Shown: in pieces, positions 15,841 through 23,496 of the stretch
Position numbering within the stretch: position 1 is the first letter of the stretch
Layout of the letters: every line of letters begins with the position of its first letter
Assembly: GCF_046546475.1 (NCBI RefSeq)
Contig: NZ_JBKGXS010000002.1
Location: 186,001-250,000 of the forward strand
Length of the DNA: 64,000 nucleotides
Direction of reading: 5' to 3'
DNA from: Pseudonocardia phyllosphaerae
GTDB lineage: Bacteria; Actinomycetota; Actinomycetes; Mycobacteriales; Pseudonocardiaceae
Translations under genes and position numbers: made by a program
The notes under the pieces: model-generated
Seen by the model: the letters and a program-made list of their open reading frames with translations, nothing else
Databases searched by the model: none
What the model was told of the DNA's origin: nothing

Positions 15841-16446
15841 TCAGCTGCCCGCGGCCGCCTTCTTCTCGCGTGCCGCGGCCTTGATCGCCTTCTTGGTGTC
15901 GCGGACCTCCAGCAGGGTCGTGGAGTCGACGACGTCGGCCGCCGAGAGCCGGGTGTCCGGCTTGCCGTAGTCCCCGGCGGCCTCCCGCCAGCCGTCCGGG
16001 GTGACGCCGTACTGCTTGCCCAGGATCGCGACGAAGATCTTCGCCTTCTGCTCGCCGTAGCCGGGCAGGGACTTGAGCCGGCGCAGCACCTCGCGTCCGT
16101 CGGGCGCGGTACCGCCCGGGCCGGGCCGCGTCCAGATCGCGGCCGGGTCGCCGTCCCAGTCGTCGACGATCGCGCGGCACATCTCCTGCACCCGCTTGGC
16201 CATCGAGCCGCCGTAGCGGTGGATCGCAGGCGGGGTGGTGGCGATCGTCGCGAACTCCGCCGGGTCGTAGTCGGCGATCACGGCGACGTCGAGGCCGCCG
16301 AGGCGCTCGGCCAGCTTCAGCGGCCCGCGGAACGCGGTCTCCATCTGGATCTGCTGGTCGAGCAGCATCCCGATCAGCAGGGCGAGGGGGTCGCGCTCCA
16401 GCAGGGCGTCGGCCTCGGGTTCCTGGGCGATGCAGATGCCGCTCAT
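15841..16446 (-). CDS. HhH-GPD family DNA glycosylase
   Basis: A 201-residue base-excision-repair type protein. The hairpin-helix-hairpin is seen in LKSLPGYGEQKAKIFVAILG (residues about 135-155). The family core starts with LLIGMLLDQQIQMETAFRGP. The catalytic Asp position after the HhH falls in a region with GKPDTRLSAADV. The Lys/Ala-rich tail (DTKKAIKAAAREKKAAAGS) may contact DNA. ATG 16446 fits the family start (SGICIAQEPEADALL). Divergent from the downstream methyltransferase by 58 bases. The target lesion is unknown. Confidence 0.9.
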   Translation of the reverse strand: MSGICIAQEPEADALLERDPLALLIGMLLDQQIQMETAFRGPLKLAERLGGLDVAVIADYDPAEFATIATTPPAIHRYGGSMAKRVQEMCRAIVDDWDGDPAAIWTRPGPGGTAPDGREVLRRLKSLPGYGEQKAKIFVAILGKQYGVTPDGWREAAGDYGKPDTRLSAADVVDSTTLLEVRDTKKAIKAAAREKKAAAGS

Positions 16447-16492
16447 GGCGCACAGGATCGCACGCGGTTCCGGCGGGGCGCAGACCCTCGGC

Positions 16493-16498
16493 GACAAT
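16493..16498 (+). promoter_or_regulatory. -10-like hexamer of a leaderless promoter
   Basis: GACAAT followed by 6 bases and GTG 16505. Confidence 0.45.
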
Positions 16499-16504
16499 GC
16501 GCGG

Positions 16505-18085
16505 GTGCCTCCTCCCGAGCCTCCCCGCCTCGACGCCGCGACGACGGCCCGCGTCCGCGGCTGCCTGCTCGACGCCGGCTACACCCCGGACGGTGTACAG
16601 GACCTGCTGGGCCGGTCCGCGCACGACGCGCTGACCCGCGGCGAGCCGGAGCCGGTCGCCCGCGCGACCCGCGACGGCGGTGAGCTCGGCACGCTGGTCC
16701 GGTTGTTCCTGCTGGAGGGCACCGAGCCCGAGCCCGCGGTGACCAAGGCGCTCGGCGACCTCGACCCGCTGCTGGACGGCCGGGTGCTGCGCCGCACCCC
16801 GGATGGCATCCGGGCCGCGGTCGACGTCCGGCCCTACGGCGAGGGTCCCGGCGACGACGGCGAGCCCCCGGCGGACTGGTGGATCGTGTCGGACCTCGAC
16901 TCCCCCGCCGCACGGCAGGACCGCGACCACGTCACCGGGGTCGGCGGGGCGTCGCTGACCCTGGCCGCGGCGACCGTGCGCCGCCCGGTCGGGTCGCTGC
17001 TCGACCTCGGCACCGGCTGCGGGGTACAGGCACTGCACGCCTCCCGGCACGCCGCGCACGTCGTCGCCACCGACGTGCTGCCCCGGGCGCTGGCCCTGTC
17101 GGAGCTGACGTTCGGGCTCTCCGGCGTCGACGTCGACCTGCGCGAGGGGCCGTGGTTCGCCCCGGTCGAGGGGCAGCGGTTCGACCAGATCGTGTCCAAC
17201 CCGCCGTTCGTGCCCGGCCCGCCGCGGGTCGACTACGTCTACCGCGACTCCGGACAGGCCGGGGACTCCGCGCTGGCCGCACTGCTCGGCGAGCTGCCCG
17301 GGCTGCTCACCGAGGGCGGAGTCGCGCAGCTGCTCGGGTCGTGGCTGCACGTGCGCGGCGAGGACTGGCCGGACCGCGTCCGGTCCTGGATCCCCGACGG
17401 CGTCGACGCGTGGGTCCTGCAGCGCGAGGTCGTCGACCCGGCCATGCACGTCGGCACCTGGCAGCGCGACGCCGGTCTCGTCCCCGGGTCGCGCGAGGCC
17501 CGGGAGCGCGCAGGCGCGTGGCTGGACTGGATGGACGCCGAGCACGTCGAGGGCGTCGGGTTCGGGTTCCTGCTGCTGCGCCGTACCGACGCCGAGCCGC
17601 GGGTGGTCGTCGAGGACCTGCCCGGTGAGCTCGGCGAACGTCTCGGCCGGGAGATGACCGGCTGGCTGGACCGCATCGACTGGCTGCGCGCCCACGAGCG
17701 CGACGACGACCTGCTCGGCGCCACCCTGCTCCTCGCGCCGGAGACGCTGCTGGAGACCGCGTCCTCGGTCGACCCCGACGGCGGATGGGCCGAGCTGCAG
17801 AGCACCGTGCGCCGCTGGGGCGGCCCCGGCTGGGAGCACCCGGTCGACGGCCCCGCCGCCGCGCTGCTGGCCGGCTGCCGCGGGGAGCTGCCGCTCTCGG
17901 AGCTGGTGGCGCTGCTGTCCTTCGCCCACGACCGTCCGGTCGACGCCCTGGTCGAGGCGACGCTGCCCGCGGTCCGCGAGTTCGTCCGGCACGGGCTGCT
18001 GCTCCCGGTCGACGGGTGGCCGCAGGGCACCGGCCCGTCCGCGGCCCGCCGTGGCCCGGCCGCGCCCGCCGGGCCGGTGGGCTGA
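16505..18085 (+). CDS. Class I methyltransferase, NPPF type, with extra domains
   Basis: A 526-residue protein. SAM motif I is LLDLGTGCGVQALHASRHA near residue 165, and the catalytic motif IVSNPPFVPGP near 225 is typical of enzymes that methylate amide or amino nitrogen in glutamine, adenine or guanine. A roughly 150-residue N-terminal domain and a roughly 200-residue C-terminal domain flank the catalytic core, the layout of actinobacterial DUF7059/DUF7782 methyltransferases. GTG 16505 was chosen from the -10 spacing and the PPPEPPRLDAAT beginning. dtd follows after one base, so the two are an operon. Substrate unknown; tRNA, rRNA or protein are candidates. Confidence 0.87.
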   Translation: MPPPEPPRLDAATTARVRGCLLDAGYTPDGVQDLLGRSAHDALTRGEPEPVARATRDGGELGTLVRLFLLEGTEPEPAVTKALGDLDPLLDGRVLRRTPDGIRAAVDVRPYGEGPGDDGEPPADWWIVSDLDSPAARQDRDHVTGVGGASLTLAAATVRRPVGSLLDLGTGCGVQALHASRHAAHVVATDVLPRALALSELTFGLSGVDVDLREGPWFAPVEGQRFDQIVSNPPFVPGPPRVDYVYRDSGQAGDSALAALLGELPGLLTEGGVAQLLGSWLHVRGEDWPDRVRSWIPDGVDAWVLQREVVDPAMHVGTWQRDAGLVPGSREARERAGAWLDWMDAEHVEGVGFGFLLLRRTDAEPRVVVEDLPGELGERLGREMTGWLDRIDWLRAHERDDDLLGATLLLAPETLLETASSVDPDGGWAELQSTVRRWGGPGWEHPVDGPAAALLAGCRGELPLSELVALLSFAHDRPVDALVEATLPAVREFVRHGLLLPVDGWPQGTGPSAARRGPAAPAGPVG

Positions 18086-18086
18086 C

Positions 18087-18557
18087 GTGCGGGCGGTGGT
18101 GGCGCGGGTCCGTCGCGCGAGCGTCACGATCGAGGACGACGCCGGGACCCCGCTGCGCGTCTCCGGCGAGATCGGCGCCGGGCTGCTGGTGCTGCTCGGG
18201 GTGCACCGCGACGACGTCGGCCCCGACGTGACCGCACGGAAGGTCACCGCGATGGCCCGCAAGCTGCACGAGCTGCGGCTGCTGCGCGGCGAGGACGGCG
18301 GACCGGAGCGCTCCTGCGCCGAGACCGGGGCGCCGCTGCTGGTCGTCAGCCAGTTCACGCTCTACGGCGACACCCGCAAGGGCCGCCGCCCGTCCTGGTC
18401 CGCGGCCGCCCCGCCCGGCGACGCCGAGCCGGTCGTCGACGCGGTCGTGGCCGCCCTGCGCGAGCGCGGCGCGACCGTGGAGACCGGCGAGTTCGGGGCG
18501 ATGATGGCCGTCGAGTCGGTGAACGACGGCCCGTTCACGGTGCTGATCGAGACTTAG
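18087..18557 (+). CDS. dtd: D-aminoacyl-tRNA deacylase
   Basis: A 156-residue cytoplasmic editing enzyme that removes D-amino acids from tRNA. Both signature motifs are present: SQFTLYGDTRKGRRPSW and the Gly-cisPro motif in SVNDGPFTVLIE. Length and the N-terminus (MRAVVARVRRASVTI) agree with the family. GTG 18087 begins one base after the upstream stop, which indicates translational coupling to the methyltransferase. Confidence 0.97.
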   Translation: MRAVVARVRRASVTIEDDAGTPLRVSGEIGAGLLVLLGVHRDDVGPDVTARKVTAMARKLHELRLLRGEDGGPERSCAETGAPLLVVSQFTLYGDTRKGRRPSWSAAAPPGDAEPVVDAVVAALRERGATVETGEFGAMMAVESVNDGPFTVLIET

Positions 18558-18699
18558 GGCCGGCCCAGCGACACAGGGCCGGTCGAGCACGGAGGAGCCC
18601 GGATTCCCAGGCCCCTCTCATCGGGCTCTCAGGTCGGAACGGGACGATCGGGACACCACCCCCGTGCCCCGGGAGAACCCGGGAGAAGAGGAGCCCGCC

Positions 18700-18984
18700 G
18701 TGGTCGCGAACCTGCTGGGTCTGCTGCTCGTGCTGTTCCAGCTGGTCCTGGTCGCCCGGGCCGTCGTCGACTGGATCGACGTCCTGGGGCGGGGCCGCGG
18801 CGGTGCCGCGCTGGACACGGCCCGCCGGATCACGCACTCGGTCACCGAGCCGGTGCTCGCGCCGGTGCGCCGCCGGGTGCGGCCGGTCACGTTCGGCGGG
18901 GCCGGGCTGGACCTGTCGTTCCTGCTGGTCTTCGTCGCCGTGCTGATCGCGCGGATCGCGATCGTGCCGCTGATCCCGTTCTGA
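18700..18984 (+). CDS. YggT family membrane protein
   Basis: A 94-residue integral membrane protein with two helices (LLGLLLVLFQLVLVARAVVDW and LSFLLVFVAVLIARIAIVPL) joined by a basic loop with the typical TEPVLAPVRRRV motif. GTG 18700 has GAGGAG about 9 bases upstream. YggT proteins sit near cell-division genes in many bacteria; here the neighbours are dtd and a patatin, so no division link is visible. Confidence 0.92.
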   Translation: MVANLLGLLLVLFQLVLVARAVVDWIDVLGRGRGGAALDTARRITHSVTEPVLAPVRRRVRPVTFGGAGLDLSFLLVFVAVLIARIAIVPLIPF

Positions 18985-19012
18985 GTCCCGTGCGAGTCCG
19001 GGTCCGGTCCGG

Positions 19013-20290
19013 CTACCGCGGCGGGCCCAGGGTCAGCTCGGTGACCCGGCCGGCGTCGTCGAGCTCGGCGTCGGCCCGTCCCGGCACGCCGCCGGGCCCG
19101 CGCACGGCCCAGACCGCGCCCTCCCCGGTGCGCTGGCGCAGCGCCGGGTCCACGGTCACCTCGTCGAGCAGCTCGTCGGCGTGCCCGGCGAGCGGCACCC
19201 CGGTGCGCACCGGGAACGGCGCCGACGACCGCAGCGTCGCCCCCGGCGCGAGCGCGGCCCGCAGCGCGCCGGCGTCGTGCTCGCGCAGCGCCCGCTCGAA
19301 GGTGAGCACCGCGAGGAACCGCCCGGCCTGGTCGTGCCCCATGAGCTCCAGGCGTTCCAGGAACGCGGCGTCCCGGTCGATCGCCGACGCCGACCCGAAC
19401 AGCCGTGACGACGGGATCGGGCCGGGCAGCTCCACGACCCGCACCCGGACCTGCCGGTACCCGGCGTCGTCGCGCAGCGCTCCGTCGGCGAGCAGCCGGT
19501 CGATCGTCTCCACGAACCCGAGCTCCTGATGCAGCGACAGGTTCCCGGACAGGCCGTCGCGCCGGACGGTGATCTCCAGCGGGGTCCGCGGCTCGGTGTC
19601 GATCTCCGCGGGCACCACCTGCACCCCCCACAGCTCGTCCGGCAGCGCGTCGAGCAGGTCGCGGATCGGCGGGTTCTGCGAGAACAGGCCGTCCCAGTAG
19701 ACGCCGCCCGCGGTGTGCACGGCGCGGAACGCGGCCGGGATGGCCGACGACGCGAGCACCGTCTCCGAGGAGATCGCGTCGGTGCGGCTGGAGAACGCGC
19801 GGAACGCGCCGGTCAGCACGTCCACCGCGCCGAGCAGCAGCAACGGCCCGTCCGGACGGGGCGCGATCTCCCCGGTGGGTCCGAAGTCGACGTGGCGTTC
19901 GACGAGGTCGCGGAACTGGCGGGTGCCGTCGAACGGGCGCGGCACCAGGTACGGCGTCCCCGCCGGGATCAGCCCGAGCCCCTGCAGGGTGCCCGCGGTG
20001 ACCAGCCCCGCGTTCTGCAGACGCTCCAGCGGGCTGCGGGCGGCGTTGTCGTCCCAGAAGGCCTCGAGCGCGTCCGCGGCGCCGGTGCGGTCGCCGTGGC
20101 GCAGCCGGTCCCAGGCGACGATCGCGCAGGCCGCCCCGCCGGACGTCCCGGAGATCCCGACGATCTCGCGGTCGTCGAGCGCGGGGTCACGCAGCAGCCG
20201 GGCCAGCACGCCCGCGGTGAACGCGGTGTGGCTGCCCCCGCCCTGGCAGGCGATCGCGACGCGGGGTCCGGTGCCGGGCGCTGTGCTCAC
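19013..20290 (-). CDS. Patatin-like phospholipase with C-terminal NTF2-like domain
   Basis: A 425-residue acyl hydrolase. The oxyanion loop GGGSHTAFTAGVL is at residues 17-29, the nucleophile Ser lies in GISGTSGGAA near 47-53, and the dyad Asp is in GGVYWDGLFSQNPP near 195-207. From about residue 310 a second domain (FERALREHDAGALRAAL through the final VTELTLG) has the pattern of SnoaL/NTF2-like barrels. The combination is uncommon. Its place beside phasin and phaC suggests action on granule-surface lipid or polyester, but this is inference. GTG 20290 is used. Confidence 0.88.
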   Translation of the reverse strand: MSTAPGTGPRVAIACQGGGSHTAFTAGVLARLLRDPALDDREIVGISGTSGGAACAIVAWDRLRHGDRTGAADALEAFWDDNAARSPLERLQNAGLVTAGTLQGLGLIPAGTPYLVPRPFDGTRQFRDLVERHVDFGPTGEIAPRPDGPLLLLGAVDVLTGAFRAFSSRTDAISSETVLASSAIPAAFRAVHTAGGVYWDGLFSQNPPIRDLLDALPDELWGVQVVPAEIDTEPRTPLEITVRRDGLSGNLSLHQELGFVETIDRLLADGALRDDAGYRQVRVRVVELPGPIPSSRLFGSASAIDRDAAFLERLELMGHDQAGRFLAVLTFERALREHDAGALRAALAPGATLRSSAPFPVRTGVPLAGHADELLDEVTVDPALRQRTGEGAVWAVRGPGGVPGRADAELDDAGRVTELTLGPPR

Positions 20291-20315
20291 GCCCCAGGTC
20301 TAGCGGATACGCGAA

Positions 20316-20344
20316 CGCCCCCGCCACATCACGTGACGGGGGCG
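20316..20344. terminator. Hairpin terminator after the phasin gene
   Basis: CGCCCCCG and CGGGGGCG form an 8-bp stem around 13 bases that include the palindrome TCACGTGA. It lies 40 bases past the phasin stop and before the patatin start on the same strand. Confidence 0.7.
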
Positions 20345-20383
20345 CTGCTCCGTGCTCACCCGGCGGGCCTCACCGGGTGGGCC

Positions 20384-20761
20384 TCACTTGGTCGTCGAGC
20401 GCGTGCTCCGGGACGACGCCGTCTTCTCGGCGGCGCCGGCGTTCTCGGCGGTTCCGGCGGCGCTCACCTGCTCGCCCACGGTCTCCGCAGCGCGGGTCGC
20501 GGACTCGGCGACCTGGTCGAACACGGAGGTCGAGGCGCCGACGACGGTCTTGGCGAACTCACGCTGCTGCCCGAGCAGCTGCTCGTAGAAGTCGAAGACG
20601 CGGTCCACGGCGGCGCCGGCGTCGGGCAGCTGCGGGCGGGTGCCGCCGGAGATCTGCTGGGCGAAGCCCTGCACGGTGTCGGTCCAGCTGCGGACGGACT
20701 CGGTGACCAGGGTCTGGCCACGCTTGGCGATGTCGGCGAACTGGTCGGTCGCTGCGGTCAT
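20384..20761 (-). CDS. Phasin family PHA granule protein
   Basis: A 125-residue amphipathic helical protein with no Cys and few Pro. The segments IAKRGQTLVTESVRSWTDTV and VFDFYEQLLGQQREFAKTVV match the phasin pattern, followed by an Ala/Thr/Ser tail ending in basic TRSTTK, like granule proteins with a DNA- or synthase-contacting tail. Phasins coat polyester granules in the cytoplasm. ATG 20761 has GGGAGGG upstream; the frame is open further but runs into a tRNA-like sequence. The XRE gene and phaC upstream on the same strand complete the PHA locus. Confidence 0.85.
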   Translation of the reverse strand: MTAATDQFADIAKRGQTLVTESVRSWTDTVQGFAQQISGGTRPQLPDAGAAVDRVFDFYEQLLGQQREFAKTVVGASTSVFDQVAESATRAAETVGEQVSAAGTAENAGAAEKTASSRSTRSTTK

Positions 20762-20792
20762 CGTGACATCCCTCCCGGGATCGTAAGTCTGG

Positions 20793-20846
20793 TGGGACCG
20801 GGGAGATGCGAACCCCGTCGTCCTGCCCACTAAACTACGCACGCCC
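20793..20846 (-). other. tRNA-like remnant in the phasin leader
   Basis: On the minus strand the order is a D-arm-like stretch (TAGTTTAGTGGGCAGGAC), then directly a T-arm-like hairpin GGGG-TTCGCATCT-CCCC and an end reading GTCCCACCA. No anticodon arm lies between, the T-loop has C where A is expected and the acceptor strands do not pair, so it cannot be a working tRNA. It may be a decayed tRNA or a leader structure. Confidence 0.35.
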
Positions 20847-20884
20847 GTTAAGTATGTCAATCACGCCTGGTCAGCGGTGCTCGC

Positions 20885-21292
20885 TCAGTCCCGTTCGACG
20901 AAGCTCCGGTACACCCCGAGCAGGGCCGCCTTCTGCTCCCCCGACAGCCGGGCGTCCGCGGCGATCGCCGCCTCGACCGACACCACCGCCGGACCGGCGT
21001 CCTCGGGGTCCGGCGCCGCCTCGTGGGCCTCGTGCTCGTCGCGGACCGACCAGCCGGCCCGGCTGAGCATCTGGTCGGTGTCCAGGCGCAGCGCGTCGGC
21101 GATCGAGCGCAGCACCTTCAGCGACGGCTGGTGCAGCCCCCGCTCGACCTGGCTCAGATAGGCGTTGGACACCTTGGTCATCGCCGCCATCTCGCGAAGC
21201 GACAGCTTCGCCATCTGGCGCTGGGCGCGGATGAACCCGCCGAGCGCGTTGACCTGCGCGGTCCAGGCATCCTCCACCGTGGACTTCGTCAT
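20885..21292 (-). CDS. XRE family transcriptional regulator
   Basis: A 135-residue Cro/C1-type regulator. The helix-turn-helix is LSLREMAAMTKVSNAYLSQV followed by ERGLHQPSLKVLRSIADAL. The C-terminal third is acidic and may carry a dimerisation or ligand function. ATG 21292 has GGGAGGA upstream. It lies directly upstream of the phasin gene on the same strand and downstream of phaC, so it is a good candidate for the local PHA regulator (inference from position). Confidence 0.88.
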   Translation of the reverse strand: MTKSTVEDAWTAQVNALGGFIRAQRQMAKLSLREMAAMTKVSNAYLSQVERGLHQPSLKVLRSIADALRLDTDQMLSRAGWSVRDEHEAHEAAPDPEDAGPAVVSVEAAIAADARLSGEQKAALLGVYRSFVERD

Positions 21293-21468
21293 CGCGTCCT
21301 CCCGCTGCGCCCGCCTCGTCCGAGGCTCCTGCGGGGAGCGGTCCGCGCGGCGGGCGCCGGCGCGCGGACGGCGTACGTACACGATCCGTCGGGGGCATTG
21401 TCACCCGTCGTGCCCCGTCACGCACGTACTCCGTCCGCCGCCGGTGATCGACGACGCCCGCCGTGGAG

Positions 21469-23253
21469 TCAGGAGTCGATCACGTACCGGCCCGGGGCGG
21501 GCTCCAGCGGCGGGTACTCCTCGCTGCCGACGCGGGCCGGCGCCGGGACCTCCTTGCCGGCGTGCGCGGCGATCCACGGTGCCCAGTCCTCCCACCACGA
21601 CGCCTTCTGCTCGGTGGCGTCGTCGCGCCAGTCCTCGGCGGAGCCGGGCAGGTCGTCGGACTCGCCGAACCAGTACCGCGACTTCGGCGACGGCGGGTTC
21701 ACCACCCCGGCGATGTGCCCGGAGTTCGACAGCACGAAGCGCACCGTGCCGCCGATCTTCGACGCTCCGGTGTAGACGCCCTTCCACGGCGCGATGTGGT
21801 CGGACTCGGCGGTGACGACGTAGGTGTCGGGCAGAATGTCGGCCACGTCGAGCCGCTCCCCCGCCAGCTCCAGCTTGCCCTCGGCGAACCGGTTCTCCAG
21901 GTAGAGCGTGCGCAGGTACTCGGTCTGCATCGCGGCAGGCATCCGGGTGGAGTCGGCGTTCCAGCTCAGCATGTCGAACGGCCTGGGGTCCTCGCCGAGC
22001 ATCCAGTCGTTGACGACGTAGTTCCACACCAGGTCGGTGGCGCGCAGCAGGTCGAAGGTCGTCTTCATGCTCGACGCCGGGAGGTAGCCGTCCTTGCGCA
22101 TGGACCGCTCCAGCCGGTTCACCGTCCTCTCGTCGGTGAACACGCCCAGCTGCCCCGGCCCGCTGTAGTCGAGCAGGGTGTTCATCAGGGTCAGCGAGTT
22201 GACGCACTGGTCGCCGGTCGCCTCCAGCCACGCCGTCGTCGCCGAGGCGAGCGCGCCGCCCAGGCAGAGCCCGGCGACGTTGACCTTCTCCTGGCCGGTG
22301 ATCTCCCGGACCACGCGCAGCGCGGTGAGCGGGCCCTCCTGCAGGTAGTCGCTCATGGTGACGTCGGCGAGCGAGGAGTCCGGGTTCCGGTAGCTGATCA
22401 TGAACACGGTGTGGCCGTGCTGCACGGCCCACTCCACCAGCGACTTCCCGGGCGCGAGATCCATGATGTAGTACTTGTTGATCCACGGCGGGCTCATCAG
22501 CAGCGGGATCTCGTGGACCTTCTCGGTCTGCGGCTCGTACTGGATGAGCTCGATCAGCCGGTTCCGGTAGACGACCTGCCCGGGCGTGACCCCCAGGTCC
22601 TTCCCGACGACGAACTGGCCCGGCGTCGTCTGCCGCGGCAGCCCGCGGTTCTGCACGGTGTCGCGCAGCATGTTCCGCGCCCCGCGGACGACATTCAGCC
22701 CGCCGGTGTCGACGATCTTCTTCGGCCAGGCCGGATTCGTCACGATCGCGTTCGGCGGGGCGAGCGCCTCGATGCACTGCCCGACGAGCCAGTCCAGTTT
22801 GCGCCGCGCGGTCGGCGAGACCTTCGCGGCGCGGGACAGCTCGGTGAGCCGCTGCGCGAGCAGCGTGTGCTCCTGGCGGGCCAGGTAGTACCAGGCGTTG
22901 CCCTCCCAGGCGGGGTCGCTGTAGCGCTTGTCCTTCTCCGGCAGCGACGCCGGCCCGGTCGCGGTCCCGCCGACGGCACGGCGGCTCGCGGCGGTCACGG
23001 CCTTGGCCGAGTCGAGGCCGAACCCGAGCCCGGCGCGGACCAGCGCGCCCGGGCGCACGGCCAGCGACTTCACCGCCTCACCGAGGGCGCCGCCGAAGCC
23101 GACCGGGTCGACGCGGGCGAGAACACCCTCCGGGTTCGCGAGGTCGCGCAGGTCGCGGACGAAGCTGTCGGCCTGTCGTCGCAGCACCTCGGCCCGTTCG
23201 TCGGTGGGGGTCACGGCGGTGCCGTCGGACCGGGGCGTGGACTGCGCTGTCAC
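21469..23253 (-). CDS. phaC: Class I poly(3-hydroxyalkanoate) synthase
   Basis: A 594-residue polymerase that joins (R)-3-hydroxyacyl-CoA into polyester at the granule. The lipase-like box G328-L-C330-L-G332 carries the catalytic Cys; Asp485 (SDHIAP) and His513 (SGHIAG) complete the triad at the same spacing as in the Cupriavidus enzyme. The conserved segments NPAWPKKIVDTGG, GKDLGVTPGQVV and PLLMSPPWINKYYIMDL are intact. GTG 23253 has AGGAG 9 bases upstream. It is divergent from the second PhaC-like gene across a 243-base region holding two inverted repeats. Confidence 0.96.
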   Translation of the reverse strand: MTAQSTPRSDGTAVTPTDERAEVLRRQADSFVRDLRDLANPEGVLARVDPVGFGGALGEAVKSLAVRPGALVRAGLGFGLDSAKAVTAASRRAVGGTATGPASLPEKDKRYSDPAWEGNAWYYLARQEHTLLAQRLTELSRAAKVSPTARRKLDWLVGQCIEALAPPNAIVTNPAWPKKIVDTGGLNVVRGARNMLRDTVQNRGLPRQTTPGQFVVGKDLGVTPGQVVYRNRLIELIQYEPQTEKVHEIPLLMSPPWINKYYIMDLAPGKSLVEWAVQHGHTVFMISYRNPDSSLADVTMSDYLQEGPLTALRVVREITGQEKVNVAGLCLGGALASATTAWLEATGDQCVNSLTLMNTLLDYSGPGQLGVFTDERTVNRLERSMRKDGYLPASSMKTTFDLLRATDLVWNYVVNDWMLGEDPRPFDMLSWNADSTRMPAAMQTEYLRTLYLENRFAEGKLELAGERLDVADILPDTYVVTAESDHIAPWKGVYTGASKIGGTVRFVLSNSGHIAGVVNPPSPKSRYWFGESDDLPGSAEDWRDDATEQKASWWEDWAPWIAAHAGKEVPAPARVGSEEYPPLEPAPGRYVIDS

Positions 23254-23396
23254 GGTGAATCACTCCTGCGGTGTTTCTCGAGGCGCTGCGATGCGGAGGG
23301 CGTGCGCACATCGTGACGGGGTACTCACCGGTAGGCAGCCCCGCACCGGGAGTTCCCGACTGAGAGTCGCCTCACCTGCGCTTGACCGAGCAAGCA

Positions 23397-23410
23397 CTAC
23401 TCCGGAGTAG
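23397..23410. promoter_or_regulatory. 14-bp perfect palindrome in the phaC divergent region
   Basis: CTACTCCGGAGTAG is its own reverse complement and lies 144 bases upstream of phaC and 87 bases before the divergent gene. A dimeric regulator site is likely, but the regulator is unknown. Confidence 0.5.
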
Positions 23411-23418
23411 GTTCGCGC

Positions 23419-23454
23419 TTGCTTGGGATCCCGTACGCACTTACCGTTCGGTAA
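23419..23454 (+). promoter_or_regulatory. Promoter with overlapping operator
   Basis: TTGCTT (23419-23424) and TACCGT (23442-23447) are separated by 17 bases, a good sigma-70 spacing. The -10 is embedded in the inverted repeat TTACCG-TT-CGGTAA (23441-23454), a shape common for TetR-type operators. Confidence 0.6.
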
Positions 23455-23496
23455 CCGGGCACGGCCCCCGGACATCAGAGTCGATGGGAGAGGCCC

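Noticed and set aside
20799..20817. Functional tRNA gene
   Set aside because: No anticodon arm, non-pairing acceptor strands and an altered T-loop; kept only as a tRNA-like remnant.
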